Of a DNA stretch of 64,000 bases, positions 16,802 to 26,360 are shown piece by piece. The stretch's first letter is position 1. Every line of letters starts with the position of its first letter. The stretch covers positions 1 to 64,000 of the forward strand of contig FR893109.1 of assembly GCA_000433355.1 (NCBI GenBank), in the 5' to 3' direction. The notes below the pieces were generated by a model that was not told where the DNA came from, made no database searches, and saw nothing but the letters and a program-made list of their open reading frames with translations. Source of the stretch: Alistipes sp. CAG:435 (GTDB taxonomy: Bacteria; Bacteroidota; Bacteroidia; Bacteroidales; UBA932). A program made the translations under genes and the position numbers.

Positions 16802-18634
16802 CTATAATTCGCTTAAAGCGGCGTCAACAATCTCCTTAACAAGGAAAGTCTGTCCCTGAACCTTATTGCAGCTCAAATAGTTGAACTGCGGGAATATGGT
16901 CTTGAGGTACCCGGCGAACTGTCCGAGATTAAGCTCGCAGACGATTATCTTACGGAAACCAGACAGTACCTTCTCCGTGTTCTTAGGCAGCGGATCGATG
17001 AAATCGAAATGCACACGGCTTACAGTCTTACCGGCGGCGCGGAGTTCCTCCGTGGCTGTAAGAATATGTCCGTAAGTGCCACCCCAGCCAACCAGCAGGA
17101 CATCACCGCTCTCCGGACCGTCAACAACAAGGTCAGGAATGTCAGCGGCCACACGGGCGACTTTCTCCGCACGCTCCTTTACCATCATCTCGTGGTTGGC
17201 CGCATCTGTGGAAAGGACTCCGTTATGTGTCTTCTCAAGACCGCCCACACGGTGCTCCAAGCCAGGTGTTCCGGCCGGAGCCCATTTTCTGGCAAGAGTC
17301 TCGGGATCCCTCTCGAAAGGATGGAACTTGTTCCCGTCGGCCTCGGCAAGGCGAGGCTTGATCTCAGGATATTCACTCATTGTAGGAATCTTCCACGGCT
17401 CCGAGCCGTTACCAAGGAAGCCTTCGGAGAGGAGCAGGACAGGAGTCATATGCTCCATAGCGATCTTGGCTGCTGTGAAAGCGGCATCGAAGCAATGCGC
17501 CGGTGAGTGCGCGGCCATCACGACCATAGGGCTCTCGCCGTTGCGGCCGTAAAGGGCCTCGTTAAGATCAGCCTGCTCTGTCTTGGTAGGCAGACCGGTG
17601 CAAGGGCCGCCACGCTGCACGTCCACAACCACGATCGGGAGTTCGGTCATCACAGCCAGTCCAAGAGCCTCGGACTTTAGTGAAAGTCCCGGGCCTGAGG
17701 TTGTCGTCACCGCCAGATTGCCGGCGAATGACGCTCCGATGGCTGAACATATTCCGGCGATCTCGTCCTCAGTCTGCATAGTCTTGACACCAAGGTTCTT
17801 GTGTATGGCGAGTTCCTCAAGGATGGCTGTCGCCGGCGTGATCGGGTAGGATCCGCAGAAAAGAGGCCGTCCGGATTTCTCCGAAGCGGCGATGAGACCC
17901 CAGGCCAAAGCCTGGTTACCGGTTATATTCCTGTATATTCCTTTTTCCTGAATGTCCGGGACGACGGTGTAGGTGTCGGCGACCGCCTGGATGTTCGCGG
18001 CATAGTTGTAGCCGTCATTCACCACCTTGCGGTTCGGCTCGATCATCTCAGGGTGCTTCTTGGCGAAACGTCCCTCAAGATAGGTATAGACATAGTCCAA
18101 CGGACGGCTGTAGATGAAGCAGGCCATTCCGAGGGTGAACATATTCCTGCACTTATGGACAGACACGACATCCAGTCCGCTGTCCTTCAAGCTCTCCTCC
18201 GTCAGTTTTGTGATCGGGGCGACGATGATGTTCCTGTCCTCGATGTGAAGTTCCTCAAAAGGATTGCCGGTGAAGCCCGCTTTCGTCAGGCCGAAATCAT
18301 CGAAGGCATCCTCGTTTACAAGCACGGTAGCGTTTCTTTTCAGCCACTTGGCGTTCGCCTTCAGGGCGGCTGGGTTCATCGCCACCAGCATGTCACAGAA
18401 GTCCCCGGGGGTGTTTACCTTATGGCTGCCGATGTGAACCTGGAATCCAGACACACCGGCGACAGTCCCTTTCGGGGCTCTGATCTCTGCCGGATAGTCC
18501 GGGAATGTGGAAAGGCCGTTACCATAGACTGCGGACAGGTTGGCGAACAAAGTTCCGGTAAGCTGCATACCGTCACCGGAATCCCCGGCGAACCTTATCA
18601 CAACATCCTTAGCATCAATAACCTTATGTTGCAT
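16802..18634 (-). CDS. korA: 2-oxoacid:ferredoxin oxidoreductase alpha subunit with fused gamma domain (KorA type)
   Basis: A 610-residue fusion. The N-terminal ~190 residues are the gamma domain (VIRFAGDSGDGMQLTG, then FPDYPAEIRAPKGTVAGVSGFQVHIG). The rest is the pyrimidine-binding alpha domain (GSYPITPATAILEELA, EDEIAGICSAIGASFAG, TTTSGPGLSLKSEALGLA). This layout is typical of 2-oxoglutarate ferredoxin oxidoreductases of anaerobic Bacteroidota. It is the first gene of korA-korB(-gdhA), with a promoter-like sequence about 40 nt upstream. Confidence 0.92.
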   Translation of the reverse strand: MQHKVIDAKDVVIRFAGDSGDGMQLTGTLFANLSAVYGNGLSTFPDYPAEIRAPKGTVAGVSGFQVHIGSHKVNTPGDFCDMLVAMNPAALKANAKWLKRNATVLVNEDAFDDFGLTKAGFTGNPFEELHIEDRNIIVAPITKLTEESLKDSGLDVVSVHKCRNMFTLGMACFIYSRPLDYVYTYLEGRFAKKHPEMIEPNRKVVNDGYNYAANIQAVADTYTVVPDIQEKGIYRNITGNQALAWGLIAASEKSGRPLFCGSYPITPATAILEELAIHKNLGVKTMQTEDEIAGICSAIGASFAGNLAVTTTSGPGLSLKSEALGLAVMTELPIVVVDVQRGGPCTGLPTKTEQADLNEALYGRNGESPMVVMAAHSPAHCFDAAFTAAKIAMEHMTPVLLLSEGFLGNGSEPWKIPTMSEYPEIKPRLAEADGNKFHPFERDPETLARKWAPAGTPGLEHRVGGLEKTHNGVLSTDAANHEMMVKERAEKVARVAADIPDLVVDGPESGDVLLVGWGGTYGHILTATEELRAAGKTVSRVHFDFIDPLPKNTEKVLSGFRKIIVCELNLGQFAGYLKTIFPQFNYLSCNKVQGQTFLVKEIVDAALSEL

Positions 18635-18674
18635 TTCTATTTTAAGAATATTAGTGTTTTATAAAAATACGTTA

Positions 18675-18705
18675 CAAATTAAAGCATAAAAAGCAGAATA
18701 ACCAA
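18675..18705 (-). promoter_or_regulatory. Possible korA promoter
   Basis: Minus strand TTGG, 19 nt, TTAATTTG: one mismatch from the -7 consensus, 40 nt before the korA start. Confidence 0.4.
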
Positions 18706-18805
18706 CCTTTTCACTGAAAAAAGATTCATTACCTGCATACAGCCCTAAAACATAACGAAAAAACGTCCTGGAAAGCACTCAGCGACAACACGTCATGTCA
18801 GAGCG

Positions 18806-18843
18806 CAAAAAAGGGTCGGCAAAAATCAGTTCTTGCCTACCCT
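18806..18843 (-). terminator. Terminator of the bamA-skp unit
   Basis: Minus strand AGGGTAGGCAA pairs with TTGCCGACCCT (one mismatch) and is followed by six T. It lies 23 nt after the skp stop. The remainder of 18635-18865 holds only this and the korA promoter. Confidence 0.8.
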
Positions 18844-18865
18844 CTTCTGATCTTCCTGTCAATGA

Positions 18866-19429
18866 TTACTGCTGCTGGCCCTGAGCCTGTGCCTGAAGTT
18901 CCTTCTGGAGATCCTCGATGGTCCTGCCCTCAGGAATATTCATTGCCTTTCTTGCCTCAGGAGTCAGATCCTTGCACTGAGCCTTGTCAACGTAAAGGTA
19001 CTGTGAAGTCTCGAACACAAACAGATAGCCGCCGGCCTTGGCGAGTTTCTCAACTGCCTCCTGAGCCTTCTTGTAGATAGGATCCATAAGCTGCTGTTGC
19101 TGCTGCTGAAGCTCCGCCTGGATAGACTGCTGGAATTCCTGAATCCTGTTCTGGATCTCACCGAGTTCCTTCTCCTTGCTGGACTTGATGGCTGGAGTCC
19201 ATGTGGACTGCTTCTGCTGGTACTCGTTATACTTGGTCTGAGCCTCTTCCATCATACTCTGAAGGGTTTCCTGAGCCTCTTTCTGAGCAGTCTGCATCTG
19301 TGATCTGGCAGCATCAGCCTCAGGGGCGAGCATCACCAGTTCATTGAAATCGACATAAGCGAACTTCGCCTGCGCCGAAGCCGTCAGAGTAAACAACGCC
19401 ATTGCGGCGATCAAAAGAATCTTTTTCAT
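18866..19429 (-). CDS. Periplasmic chaperone, Skp/OmpH family
   Basis: Holds unfolded outer-membrane proteins in the periplasm for the BAM machine. The 187-residue protein has signal peptide MKKILLIAAMALFTLTASAQ, then FAYVDFNELV (family start), and a long Gln/Glu/Lys-rich coiled coil (about 45-125) forming the tentacle. It ends in a Gln-rich tail (ELQAQAQGQQQ). It lies 59 nt downstream of bamA on the same strand. A second OmpH-type protein is at 24561. Confidence 0.88.
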   Translation of the reverse strand: MKKILLIAAMALFTLTASAQAKFAYVDFNELVMLAPEADAARSQMQTAQKEAQETLQSMMEEAQTKYNEYQQKQSTWTPAIKSSKEKELGEIQNRIQEFQQSIQAELQQQQQQLMDPIYKKAQEAVEKLAKAGGYLFVFETSQYLYVDKAQCKDLTPEARKAMNIPEGRTIEDLQKELQAQAQGQQQ

Positions 19430-19488
19430 TTTTATAGAATTTTATCAGTTTACGTGTTTTGATTCCGATGCAAATGTAAGAATATTAT

Positions 19489-22104
19489 TTAGAATTGTTG
19501 TCCGATAAGGAAGTGGAACTGGCTTCTGTTCTTCTTCACCGGATTGTCGAAACCGTAGCCCCAGTCGATACCGAGCAGACCGATCATCGGGAGGAACACC
19601 CTCACGCCGACACCTGCGGAACGCTTGATCTGGAACGGATTGAACTTCTTGATGTCCGACCAGCAGTTTCCACCCTCAAGGAAGCCCAGCACGAAGATCG
19701 TGGACTGTGGCTGGAGGATGACCGGATAACGGAACTCCATCGTGAACTTGTCATAGACGTTACCGGCGTAGTAGCCGTTGGAATTGTACGGGGTCGCCTC
19801 CCAAGGGGTAAGATAGTAGTTCTCGTAACCACGAAGCGCGATGATGTCCGCACCATAAGTGTCGTAGCCAGACATACCGTCACCTCCGACTCGGAATCCC
19901 TCAAACGGAGAATAACCCCACTTGCGGTTGTAATATCCAAGGTAGCCGAACTGCGCGCGGGTCATGATCACGAAGTCACCGATGACTTTGGTGTAGAGTT
20001 CGCCGCTGACCTTCCACTTGTGGTACTCGATCCACTTGTAACGGTCTGCCGAGCTCCATTTGTCGTAGTTGATGTCCTTGTAGCTTGAGACCTTTGTAGG
20101 ATTGCCGTTCGCGTCAAGCGTGCCGAGATCCTTCTTTCTGAACAAGGAATATGGAGGAGTCAGCTGAAGGCTGGCGCTGAAGTTCGATCCCATACGAGGA
20201 TAGATCTGCTGGTCGGTCGAGTTTCGGCTCAGATTGATCGTGTAGCTCAGGTTGTGAGACTTACCATCATTGAACATGAAGTAACCGTTGATCCAGTTCT
20301 TCAGGTCATAGATCTGCCAGCTGAGGCCGTTGTACAACACGAAATAGTTGTCCGGCCACTTCAGACGGGTTCCGATTCCGGCCGAGAATCCATAGACCTG
20401 CATGACCTTGTCGTTGGACAGAAGTCCGATCGCAAGATACGAGTTTGTCTGTCTGGTATAGTAAGCCTGAATGTTCAGGGATGTCGGTTTCTTTCCGAAA
20501 AGCCAAGGCTCCGAGAATCCGAACACCAATGAGGTGTAGTAGGTTCCGTTTGTCTGGAAACGCAGCGAAAGGTTCTGCGCGTCTCCAAGAGGTACCGGTC
20601 TCCAGGCGTTCTTCTCGAACATGCGCTTCGTGGAGAAGTTGTTGAAGTTCACTCCGACAGTCGCGACAAAGGTGTTGGCGCCCCAACCTCCCGAAAGTTC
20701 CAGCTGGCTGGAAGGCTTCTCTGTCACGTTATAGACCACATCCACAGTGTTGTTCAACTGGTTAGGAAGAATCGAGTAACCTTTCGACGGATCAGTGATG
20801 GCCTCCGGATCGAACTGTCCCAAGGAAGCGATCTCACGGATGGATCTTTCGAAATCAGTCTGGCTGAAAAGGTAGCCCGGCCTTGTGGCGACCTGCCTGC
20901 GGACAACCCTCTCGTTGGTCAGGCTGTTGCCATTGATGACGATATTGTTCAGGGTAGCCTGCTTTCCTTCCGAGATTCTCATTTCCACATCCACGGAATC
21001 ACCCTCGATGTTCAGCTCGACAGGAGTGACATTAAAGAAAAGGTAACCGTTGTCACGGTAGATCTTGGACACATCCTGATCCCCCTGTTTGCCTCCTCCC
21101 AGAAGCCTCTTCTGCATGGTCACCACATCGTACGGATCTCCCTTGCGGATGTTCAGGATCTCGTTGAGCTGATCGGTGGAATAGACGGAGTTGCCGGTCC
21201 ACGAGATATTCCTGAAATAATATTTCTTGCCCTGGTCAATCTTGAGGTCGATGCCAAGCCTGTCCTGTGTCACATAGTAGATGGAATCCTTTACGATGCG
21301 CGCGTCACGATAGCCGGCCTCGTTGAGCTTGCTGACGAGGCTGTTCTTGTCGTTAGGATATTCCTTTTCGTTGAATTTTTTGCTGTTGAAGAAGTTATAC
21401 CATTTCTTGGCTTTCGTCTTCTTCATGGAACGGGAAAGTTTGAAGTCCGTGAAGCCTTCCGTTCCTTGGAAATTGATGTCCTTGATCTTGACTTTTGAGC
21501 CACGGTCAACGGCGAAGTTGACCTTTATGGCATTCCGGACAATGGTATCCTTCTGCGTCTGGACATCGACCTTGCAGTTGAGGAAACCCTTGTCGGCATA
21601 GAATCTCTTGATGATGTCGGTGGATGTTTTCGCCACATAGTCGGAGAACTCCCCTCCCCTTCGAAGATTGAGCCTTTCGTCCAAATCCTTCTGCTCACCC
21701 TTTCTCACGCCGGTGAACAGCCATCTGGACACCCTCGGACGCTCTTGGATGCGGATCACAAAGAAAGCGGAGTCCTGTTTCTCGCTCAGATGGTCTATCT
21801 CCAAGGCCACGTTCTCGAAATACCTCTGCATCCAAAGCCTGGACACGATCGAGGAGATGTCATCGCTTGGCACAGTGACTCTCATGCCTTTCTGGAGTCC
21901 GGTCAGAGAGACGATCTGCTGGCTGGAGAACTGGTGGTTTCCCTCCACGGTAACACCTCCCACATAATAAGTCTTTGGGTGGTCATAATCTACTTCAACG
22001 GGGGCGGAAGATTTTACCGAATCCTGTCCAAAGGCCGGAACAGCGGCCACGGACAAGGCGAGAAGACACAATAGACGATATACTTTCATCGAATCAGATT
22101 TCAT
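19489..22104 (-). CDS. bamA: Outer membrane protein assembly factor BamA
   Basis: Core Omp85 protein of the BAM complex. The protein has a signal peptide (LLCLLALSVAAVPAFG), POTRA repeats over about residues 45-430, and a 16-strand C-terminal barrel ending in FHFLIGQQF (terminal Phe). The barrel contains the Omp85 segment FRVGGDGMSGYDTYG and an RGYE motif (ALRGYENYYL). Several near starts are possible (22116, 22104, 22089); I used 22104, while 22089 also gives a good signal peptide. It follows uppS by about 20 nt in the conserved nadK-uppS-bamA-skp order. Confidence 0.94.
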   Translation of the reverse strand: MKSDSMKVYRLLCLLALSVAAVPAFGQDSVKSSAPVEVDYDHPKTYYVGGVTVEGNHQFSSQQIVSLTGLQKGMRVTVPSDDISSIVSRLWMQRYFENVALEIDHLSEKQDSAFFVIRIQERPRVSRWLFTGVRKGEQKDLDERLNLRRGGEFSDYVAKTSTDIIKRFYADKGFLNCKVDVQTQKDTIVRNAIKVNFAVDRGSKVKIKDINFQGTEGFTDFKLSRSMKKTKAKKWYNFFNSKKFNEKEYPNDKNSLVSKLNEAGYRDARIVKDSIYYVTQDRLGIDLKIDQGKKYYFRNISWTGNSVYSTDQLNEILNIRKGDPYDVVTMQKRLLGGGKQGDQDVSKIYRDNGYLFFNVTPVELNIEGDSVDVEMRISEGKQATLNNIVINGNSLTNERVVRRQVATRPGYLFSQTDFERSIREIASLGQFDPEAITDPSKGYSILPNQLNNTVDVVYNVTEKPSSQLELSGGWGANTFVATVGVNFNNFSTKRMFEKNAWRPVPLGDAQNLSLRFQTNGTYYTSLVFGFSEPWLFGKKPTSLNIQAYYTRQTNSYLAIGLLSNDKVMQVYGFSAGIGTRLKWPDNYFVLYNGLSWQIYDLKNWINGYFMFNDGKSHNLSYTINLSRNSTDQQIYPRMGSNFSASLQLTPPYSLFRKKDLGTLDANGNPTKVSSYKDINYDKWSSADRYKWIEYHKWKVSGELYTKVIGDFVIMTRAQFGYLGYYNRKWGYSPFEGFRVGGDGMSGYDTYGADIIALRGYENYYLTPWEATPYNSNGYYAGNVYDKFTMEFRYPVILQPQSTIFVLGFLEGGNCWSDIKKFNPFQIKRSAGVGVRVFLPMIGLLGIDWGYGFDNPVKKNRSQFHFLIGQQF

Positions 22105-22127
22105 TTTAAGATGCAAATATACGTAAG

Positions 22128-22853
22128 TTATTTAACTTTTCCATACCTACGGTTCCTGTGGGAATATTCTTCCAGAGCCGCCCTGAAGTCCTCGCGCCTG
22201 AAATCAGGCCACAAGGTATCGACAAAAAGAAATTCCGAATATGCCGCCTGCCAAAGCAGGTAATTGCTTATCCTCTCCTCTCCGGAAGTGCGTATGATAA
22301 GGTCCGGGTCCGGGATGCCGGCGGTGGCCAGATAACGGTCAAAATCCTCTATGCCAACGGATTCGAGGCCAGCGGGATCATCAGCATATTCTTTGGCCAT
22401 CCTTTTGGCGGCCTGAAGGATATCCCACTTCCCGCTGTAGCTCAGGAACACGACAAGCGTCAGAAGAGGTTCCTTGCCGGAGGCTGGAGCGGTCAGTCTC
22501 TCTGCCTTTTTTATAACTTTCACAAGATTGTCATCAAGCCTTGAAAGATTCCCTATCACACGGAAAGAGACTCCCTTGGCCGCAAGGGAATCAATCTCGT
22601 CCGCGATCGATTTCAGCATAAGGCTCATCAGAGTGCTCACCTCGGACTCCGGACGGTTCCAGTTCTCCTCCGAAAACGCGAAAAGCGACAGGTACCTGAC
22701 CCCTGCCTCAGCAGCAGCCTCCACACAGGCTCTGACGCTCTCAACGCCGTTATAATGACCGGAAACCCTTTCCAGCCCCCGTTGCCGGGCCCAACGTCCG
22801 TTGCCGTCCATGATAATGGAGACGTGCTCCGGTATATTCTTGATTTCGTTCAT
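22128..22853 (-). CDS. uppS: Isoprenyl transferase (undecaprenyl diphosphate synthase)
   Basis: Makes the C55 lipid carrier for peptidoglycan and surface polysaccharides by cis-addition of isopentenyl units. 241 residues. The motifs are HVSIIMDGNGRWARQRG (catalytic Asp, family motif I), FAFSEENWNRP and RTSGEERISNYLLWQAAYSE. The start at 22853 lies in the string GGAATATG; upstream in-frame codons overlap the nadK end and are not needed. It begins 11 nt after nadK. Confidence 0.95.
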   Translation of the reverse strand: MNEIKNIPEHVSIIMDGNGRWARQRGLERVSGHYNGVESVRACVEAAAEAGVRYLSLFAFSEENWNRPESEVSTLMSLMLKSIADEIDSLAAKGVSFRVIGNLSRLDDNLVKVIKKAERLTAPASGKEPLLTLVVFLSYSGKWDILQAAKRMAKEYADDPAGLESVGIEDFDRYLATAGIPDPDLIIRTSGEERISNYLLWQAAYSEFLFVDTLWPDFRREDFRAALEEYSHRNRRYGKVK

Positions 22854-22864
22854 ATTCCAAAATT

Positions 22865-23692
22865 TCATTCTCCGCTGTTCCGGATGTCCTCGCCCCAGAA
22901 CAACTTCGTGGTCAGAGCCTTTATAAAACTGGTGTTTTTAAGACGAACCCTTTTTAGCGAAAATTGTGCCACCTTGACATCAAGGCTCACAGAAGGCTCG
23001 ACCAAATGGTTTCTGTTGTCCATCGACAGCATGACGCTGTCATCCCTTGATCTCATGGAAATCGAGATTTCAGTGGTGTCCGGAACCACAAGAGGACGCG
23101 CGTTCAGGTTATGCGGAGCGATCGGCGCGATGATGAGCACCTTCGCCTCAGGAGCGCAGATCGGACCTCCGACGCTCAATGAATATGCCGTCGAGCCGGA
23201 GCTTGTGGCGACCAGCAACCCGTCGGCCCAGTAGGTTGGCAAAGGGTGTCCGTCCATCCTCACATCAATTCCAAGCAAGGCGGCGCCAGAACGATGCACG
23301 GAAACCTCGTTAAGCGTGAAAGGACAGAACTGCGGATCCGCGGCCAGCGCTCCTCCCGACACATCAGTCCTGAGCAGTTCCCTGTCCTCAAGATACCAAC
23401 CGCCTGACAAAAGGGCGTCACACGCCTCTTCAGGACTATATTCAGAAAGGAACCCGAGCCGGCCGAGGTTCACTCCGAGGATCGGGATCCCAGACTGTCC
23501 CACGCACTGCGACGCGGAAAGGAAAGTCCCGTCACCACCTACGCTCATGACAAGGTCAGTCTCCGGAAGAATGTCTTCTCCCCCGCTGATCTCATAGAAG
23601 TCAAACGACTCTTTTTCAAGCTTTCCGAACATTCTGGAAAGCCTTCCGTCGCTCATGGCGCGACCGTCTCTTGAGTATAACGCTATCTTCAT
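22865..23692 (-). CDS. nadK: NAD kinase
   Basis: Phosphorylates NAD to NADP. The 275-residue protein has the GGDGT motif (VMSVGGDGTFLSA), the NE/short-acid motif in LNEVSVHR and the GSTAYSLSVGGPI signature. ATG at 23692 (MKIALYSRDGR) is chosen; longer ORF sequence runs into the promoter region shared with pdxJ. Divergent from pdxJ, followed by uppS. Confidence 0.94.
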   Translation of the reverse strand: MKIALYSRDGRAMSDGRLSRMFGKLEKESFDFYEISGGEDILPETDLVMSVGGDGTFLSASQCVGQSGIPILGVNLGRLGFLSEYSPEEACDALLSGGWYLEDRELLRTDVSGGALAADPQFCPFTLNEVSVHRSGAALLGIDVRMDGHPLPTYWADGLLVATSSGSTAYSLSVGGPICAPEAKVLIIAPIAPHNLNARPLVVPDTTEISISMRSRDDSVMLSMDNRNHLVEPSVSLDVKVAQFSLKRVRLKNTSFIKALTTKLFWGEDIRNSGE

Positions 23693-23731
23693 CAGAGCAC
23701 GACTTGGGTTATAGTGAAAGCATTTGAATCT

Positions 23732-23739
23732 CAAAAATA
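23732..23739 (-). promoter_or_regulatory. -7 box for nadK
   Basis: Minus strand TATTTTTG is an exact TAnnTTTG, 40 nt before the nadK start, in the 109-bp divergent region with pdxJ. Confidence 0.5.
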
Positions 23740-23772
23740 GCACAATTCCGCATAAAACTGAACAGAAATCAT

Positions 23773-23780
23773 TATTTTTG
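23773..23780 (+). promoter_or_regulatory. -7 box for pdxJ
   Basis: Plus strand TATTTTTG, exact TAnnTTTG, 21 nt before the pdxJ start. No good TTG at -33. Confidence 0.5.
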
Positions 23781-23801
23781 TATGATTATATGTGTACGAA
23801 T

Positions 23802-24521
23802 ATGACAAGACTTAGCGTGAACATCAACAAGATCGCCACGATCCGCAACGCGCGTGGCGGGAATATGCCGGACGTGGAGAAGGCCGCGGTCGACTGCGAG
23901 AGATTCGGGGCGGAAGGCATCACGGTACATCCGAGGCCGGACGAGAGACACATCAGATATTCAGACGTCAGGGCCATCAGGCCTACCGTGACGACAGAGT
24001 TCAACATCGAAGGCAATCCTATCCCGAGTTTCGTGGATCTCGTCCTTGAGGTTGTCCCTGACCAAGTCACTCTTGTGCCGGACGCCCACGACGCCATCAC
24101 ATCCAACGCAGGCTGGGACACCGTCTCCAACAAAGGGTTTCTGACGGACATCTGCGCAAGGTTCAAGGAAAAAGGGATCCGCACGTCCATATTCATAGAC
24201 CCATCGCCCGCTATGGCGGAAGGAGCCAAGGCCTGCGGCTGCGACCGTGTGGAACTTTACACCGCTGATTATGCGGCTGAATATTCCGCCGGGCGGGAAA
24301 AGGCCATAAAGCCGTATCTTGAGACGGCAGTGGCTGTAAAGGAACTTGGATTGGGTCTGAACGCCGGGCATGACCTGAACCTTGAGAACCTCGAATATTT
24401 CATCAGGACAATCCCTTGGACGGACGAGGTCTCCATCGGTCACGCCATCATCTGCGACGCTCTTTACAGGGGCCTCGAAAAAACAATACAGGCTTATCTG
24501 TCGAAGATTAAGATTTTTTAA
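23802..24521 (+). CDS. pdxJ: Pyridoxine 5'-phosphate synthase
   Basis: Condenses 1-deoxyxylulose 5-phosphate with 3-amino-2-oxopropyl phosphate to form vitamin B6. The 239-residue TIM barrel starts LSVNINKIATIRNARGG and carries GITVHPRPDERHIR, EFNIEGNP, LVPDAHDAITS and LNAGHDLNLENL. ATG at 23802 lies in CGAATATG; earlier in-frame codons would cross the promoter. It stands divergently from nadK. Confidence 0.95.
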   Translation: MTRLSVNINKIATIRNARGGNMPDVEKAAVDCERFGAEGITVHPRPDERHIRYSDVRAIRPTVTTEFNIEGNPIPSFVDLVLEVVPDQVTLVPDAHDAITSNAGWDTVSNKGFLTDICARFKEKGIRTSIFIDPSPAMAEGAKACGCDRVELYTADYAAEYSAGREKAIKPYLETAVAVKELGLGLNAGHDLNLENLEYFIRTIPWTDEVSIGHAIICDALYRGLEKTIQAYLSKIKIF

Positions 24522-24522
24522 T

Positions 24523-24530
24523 TACATTTG
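24523..24530 (+). promoter_or_regulatory. -7 box for the OmpH-like gene
   Basis: TACATTTG, exact TAnnTTTG, directly after the pdxJ stop and 30 nt before the next start. Confidence 0.45.
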
Positions 24531-24560
24531 TAACCTTGAATATTAATAACAAAAAATAAA

Positions 24561-25223
24561 ATGAAACAGACACCATTGATTATCAGCGTCATAGCCCTTG
24601 TTGCTGTGGCCGCTCTCGGAATTTTCCAACTCACGTCAAACGGTAAAGGCAGCAAGAAGACCACTTCAGGCGAGGCCGTGGAGGTCACGGCGCAGCCAGG
24701 TTCGATCGTATGGTTCGACCTCGACAGGGTTCTCAACGAGTACGACATGGCCAACGACCTCAGATCAGTGGTGGAGACCAAGGTTCAGAGCATCCAGGAA
24801 GAGATCAACAGAAGGGGCAACAAACTCCAGAGTGATGTGAACAAGTTCCAGTCTGACCTTGACAAGGGTCTTCTCGTCCGCTCTGTGGCCGAGCAGAGAA
24901 ACATCAAGCTTCAGGAGCAGCAGAACAACTTCAACAACTACGCCGCCCAGAAGCAGCAGGAGATCGCCGAGGAGCAGCAGGTGATGATGAACCAGATCGG
25001 AGACGCGATCAAGACTTTCCTCGACAAGTTCAACGAGGAACACAAATACGCGATGATCATCGCCACCCAGGGCAGTGTCCTCCCGGCGCCTGTCGCCACC
25101 GGAGATCCTGATCTTGACGTGACCGACGCGATCCTCGCCGGACTCAACGACGAGTACATCCAGAGCAAAGGCAAAGGTGGAAAAGCAGCCCCTGCCACAG
25201 CTGAGGAGTCAGAAACGAAGTAG
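24561..25223 (+). CDS. Membrane-anchored OmpH/Skp-family protein
   Basis: The 220-residue protein has an N-terminal hydrophobic segment (about 5-25, LIISVIALVAVAALGIF) without a clear cleavage site, so it is probably an inner-membrane anchor. It then has IVWFDLDRVLNEYDMAND, the OmpH start pattern, and a coiled coil of about 70-150 rich in Gln and Asn. It ends in a Lys/Gly/Ala tail. It differs from the soluble Skp at 18866 by its anchor. Likely an envelope chaperone or scaffold; role inferred from family only. Confidence 0.75.
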   Translation: MKQTPLIISVIALVAVAALGIFQLTSNGKGSKKTTSGEAVEVTAQPGSIVWFDLDRVLNEYDMANDLRSVVETKVQSIQEEINRRGNKLQSDVNKFQSDLDKGLLVRSVAEQRNIKLQEQQNNFNNYAAQKQQEIAEEQQVMMNQIGDAIKTFLDKFNEEHKYAMIIATQGSVLPAPVATGDPDLDVTDAILAGLNDEYIQSKGKGGKAAPATAEESETK

Positions 25224-25226
25224 GCT

Positions 25227-26360
25227 TTGAGAATCGCTCTCCTTTCCTGCTTTTACCCTTTTCGAGGAGGGATCTCCCAGTTCAACGCAAGTCTCTACTT
25301 GGAACTGGGGAAAAGCCACACTGTCAAGGCTTTCAATTTCAAGAGGCAGTATCCGGAATTTCTTTTTCCGGGAAAGACGCAATATGTCACAAAGGATGAT
25401 GACGCCGTACCAATCGAGAGCGAGGCTCTGTTGGATACGGCCAATCCTTTTACCTACCGGCGCACGTACAAGGCTATCCGTGACTGGAAACCTGACCTTG
25501 TGATCATCAGCTACTGGATGTCCTACTTCGGACCTTCGTTAGGTTACGTGGCCAGAAGGCTCAGGAAGCGATGCAAGGTCATCTCCGTGCTTCACAATGT
25601 CATTCCGCACGAGCCTAAGTTCTTTGACGCTCCTCTGACGAAATATTTTCTGTCAGGCTGCACCGGCAATGTAACGTTGTGCGACGAGGTTGCGGAAGAC
25701 CTTCACAGGCTCTCTCCAAAAGCTTTGAACGCAACAATTTTCCATCCGATCTACGAGCACTTCGGCGAGAAGCTGCCCCGCGGTGAGGCGGAAAAGGCTC
25801 TCGGGCTGACACCGGGGAAGAGAAACCTGCTGTTTTTCGGGTTGATCCGGGAATATAAAGGGCTGGACATTCTGCTGGAGGCTTTCGCCGGACTGGACGA
25901 CAGTTACCAGCTCATCATTGCGGGCGAGCCATACGGATCGTTCGACAAATACCAGAGGCTGATCGACAGTTCTCCGGCCAAAGACAGAATCAGACTGTTC
26001 ACCCATTACATCAAAGACTCCGAGGTAAAGGATTATTTCTCGGCCGCCGACCTTGCGGTGTTGCCTTACAGGTCCGCCACCCAAAGCGGAATCAGCGCCA
26101 TCGCCTACCACTTTGAGGTGCCGATGGTGGTCACCGATGTCGGCGGCCTGAGACAGGCCATCGGAGACTGCGGCACTGGACTTGTCGCGCCAAAGGCTGA
26201 CGTCGGCAGCATCGTGAGGGAGATCCGGACATATTTCTCTGACACAAACATCAAGACTCTCTGCATCAACTCGATCAGGGCCGAGAAAGAACGGCTGTCA
26301 TGGAAGACGTTCTGCAAAAGGATGCTGGAGTTCTCCGACAATTTGTACAAGCAAAGATGA
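25227..26360 (+). CDS. Glycosyltransferase family 4
   Basis: The 377-residue cytoplasmic GT-B enzyme starts RIALLSCFYPFRGGISQFN. Its C-terminal nucleotide-sugar domain has LLFFGLIREYKGLDILLEAF, ADLAVLPYRSATQSGISAIAYHFEVPMVVTDVGGL, which holds the usual E/G region of GT4 although the EX7E motif is degenerate. The only plausible start is TTG at 25227, 3 nt after the previous stop. The stop overlaps the next start (ATGA). Acceptor unknown. Confidence 0.82.
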   Translation: MRIALLSCFYPFRGGISQFNASLYLELGKSHTVKAFNFKRQYPEFLFPGKTQYVTKDDDAVPIESEALLDTANPFTYRRTYKAIRDWKPDLVIISYWMSYFGPSLGYVARRLRKRCKVISVLHNVIPHEPKFFDAPLTKYFLSGCTGNVTLCDEVAEDLHRLSPKALNATIFHPIYEHFGEKLPRGEAEKALGLTPGKRNLLFFGLIREYKGLDILLEAFAGLDDSYQLIIAGEPYGSFDKYQRLIDSSPAKDRIRLFTHYIKDSEVKDYFSAADLAVLPYRSATQSGISAIAYHFEVPMVVTDVGGLRQAIGDCGTGLVAPKADVGSIVREIRTYFSDTNIKTLCINSIRAEKERLSWKTFCKRMLEFSDNLYKQR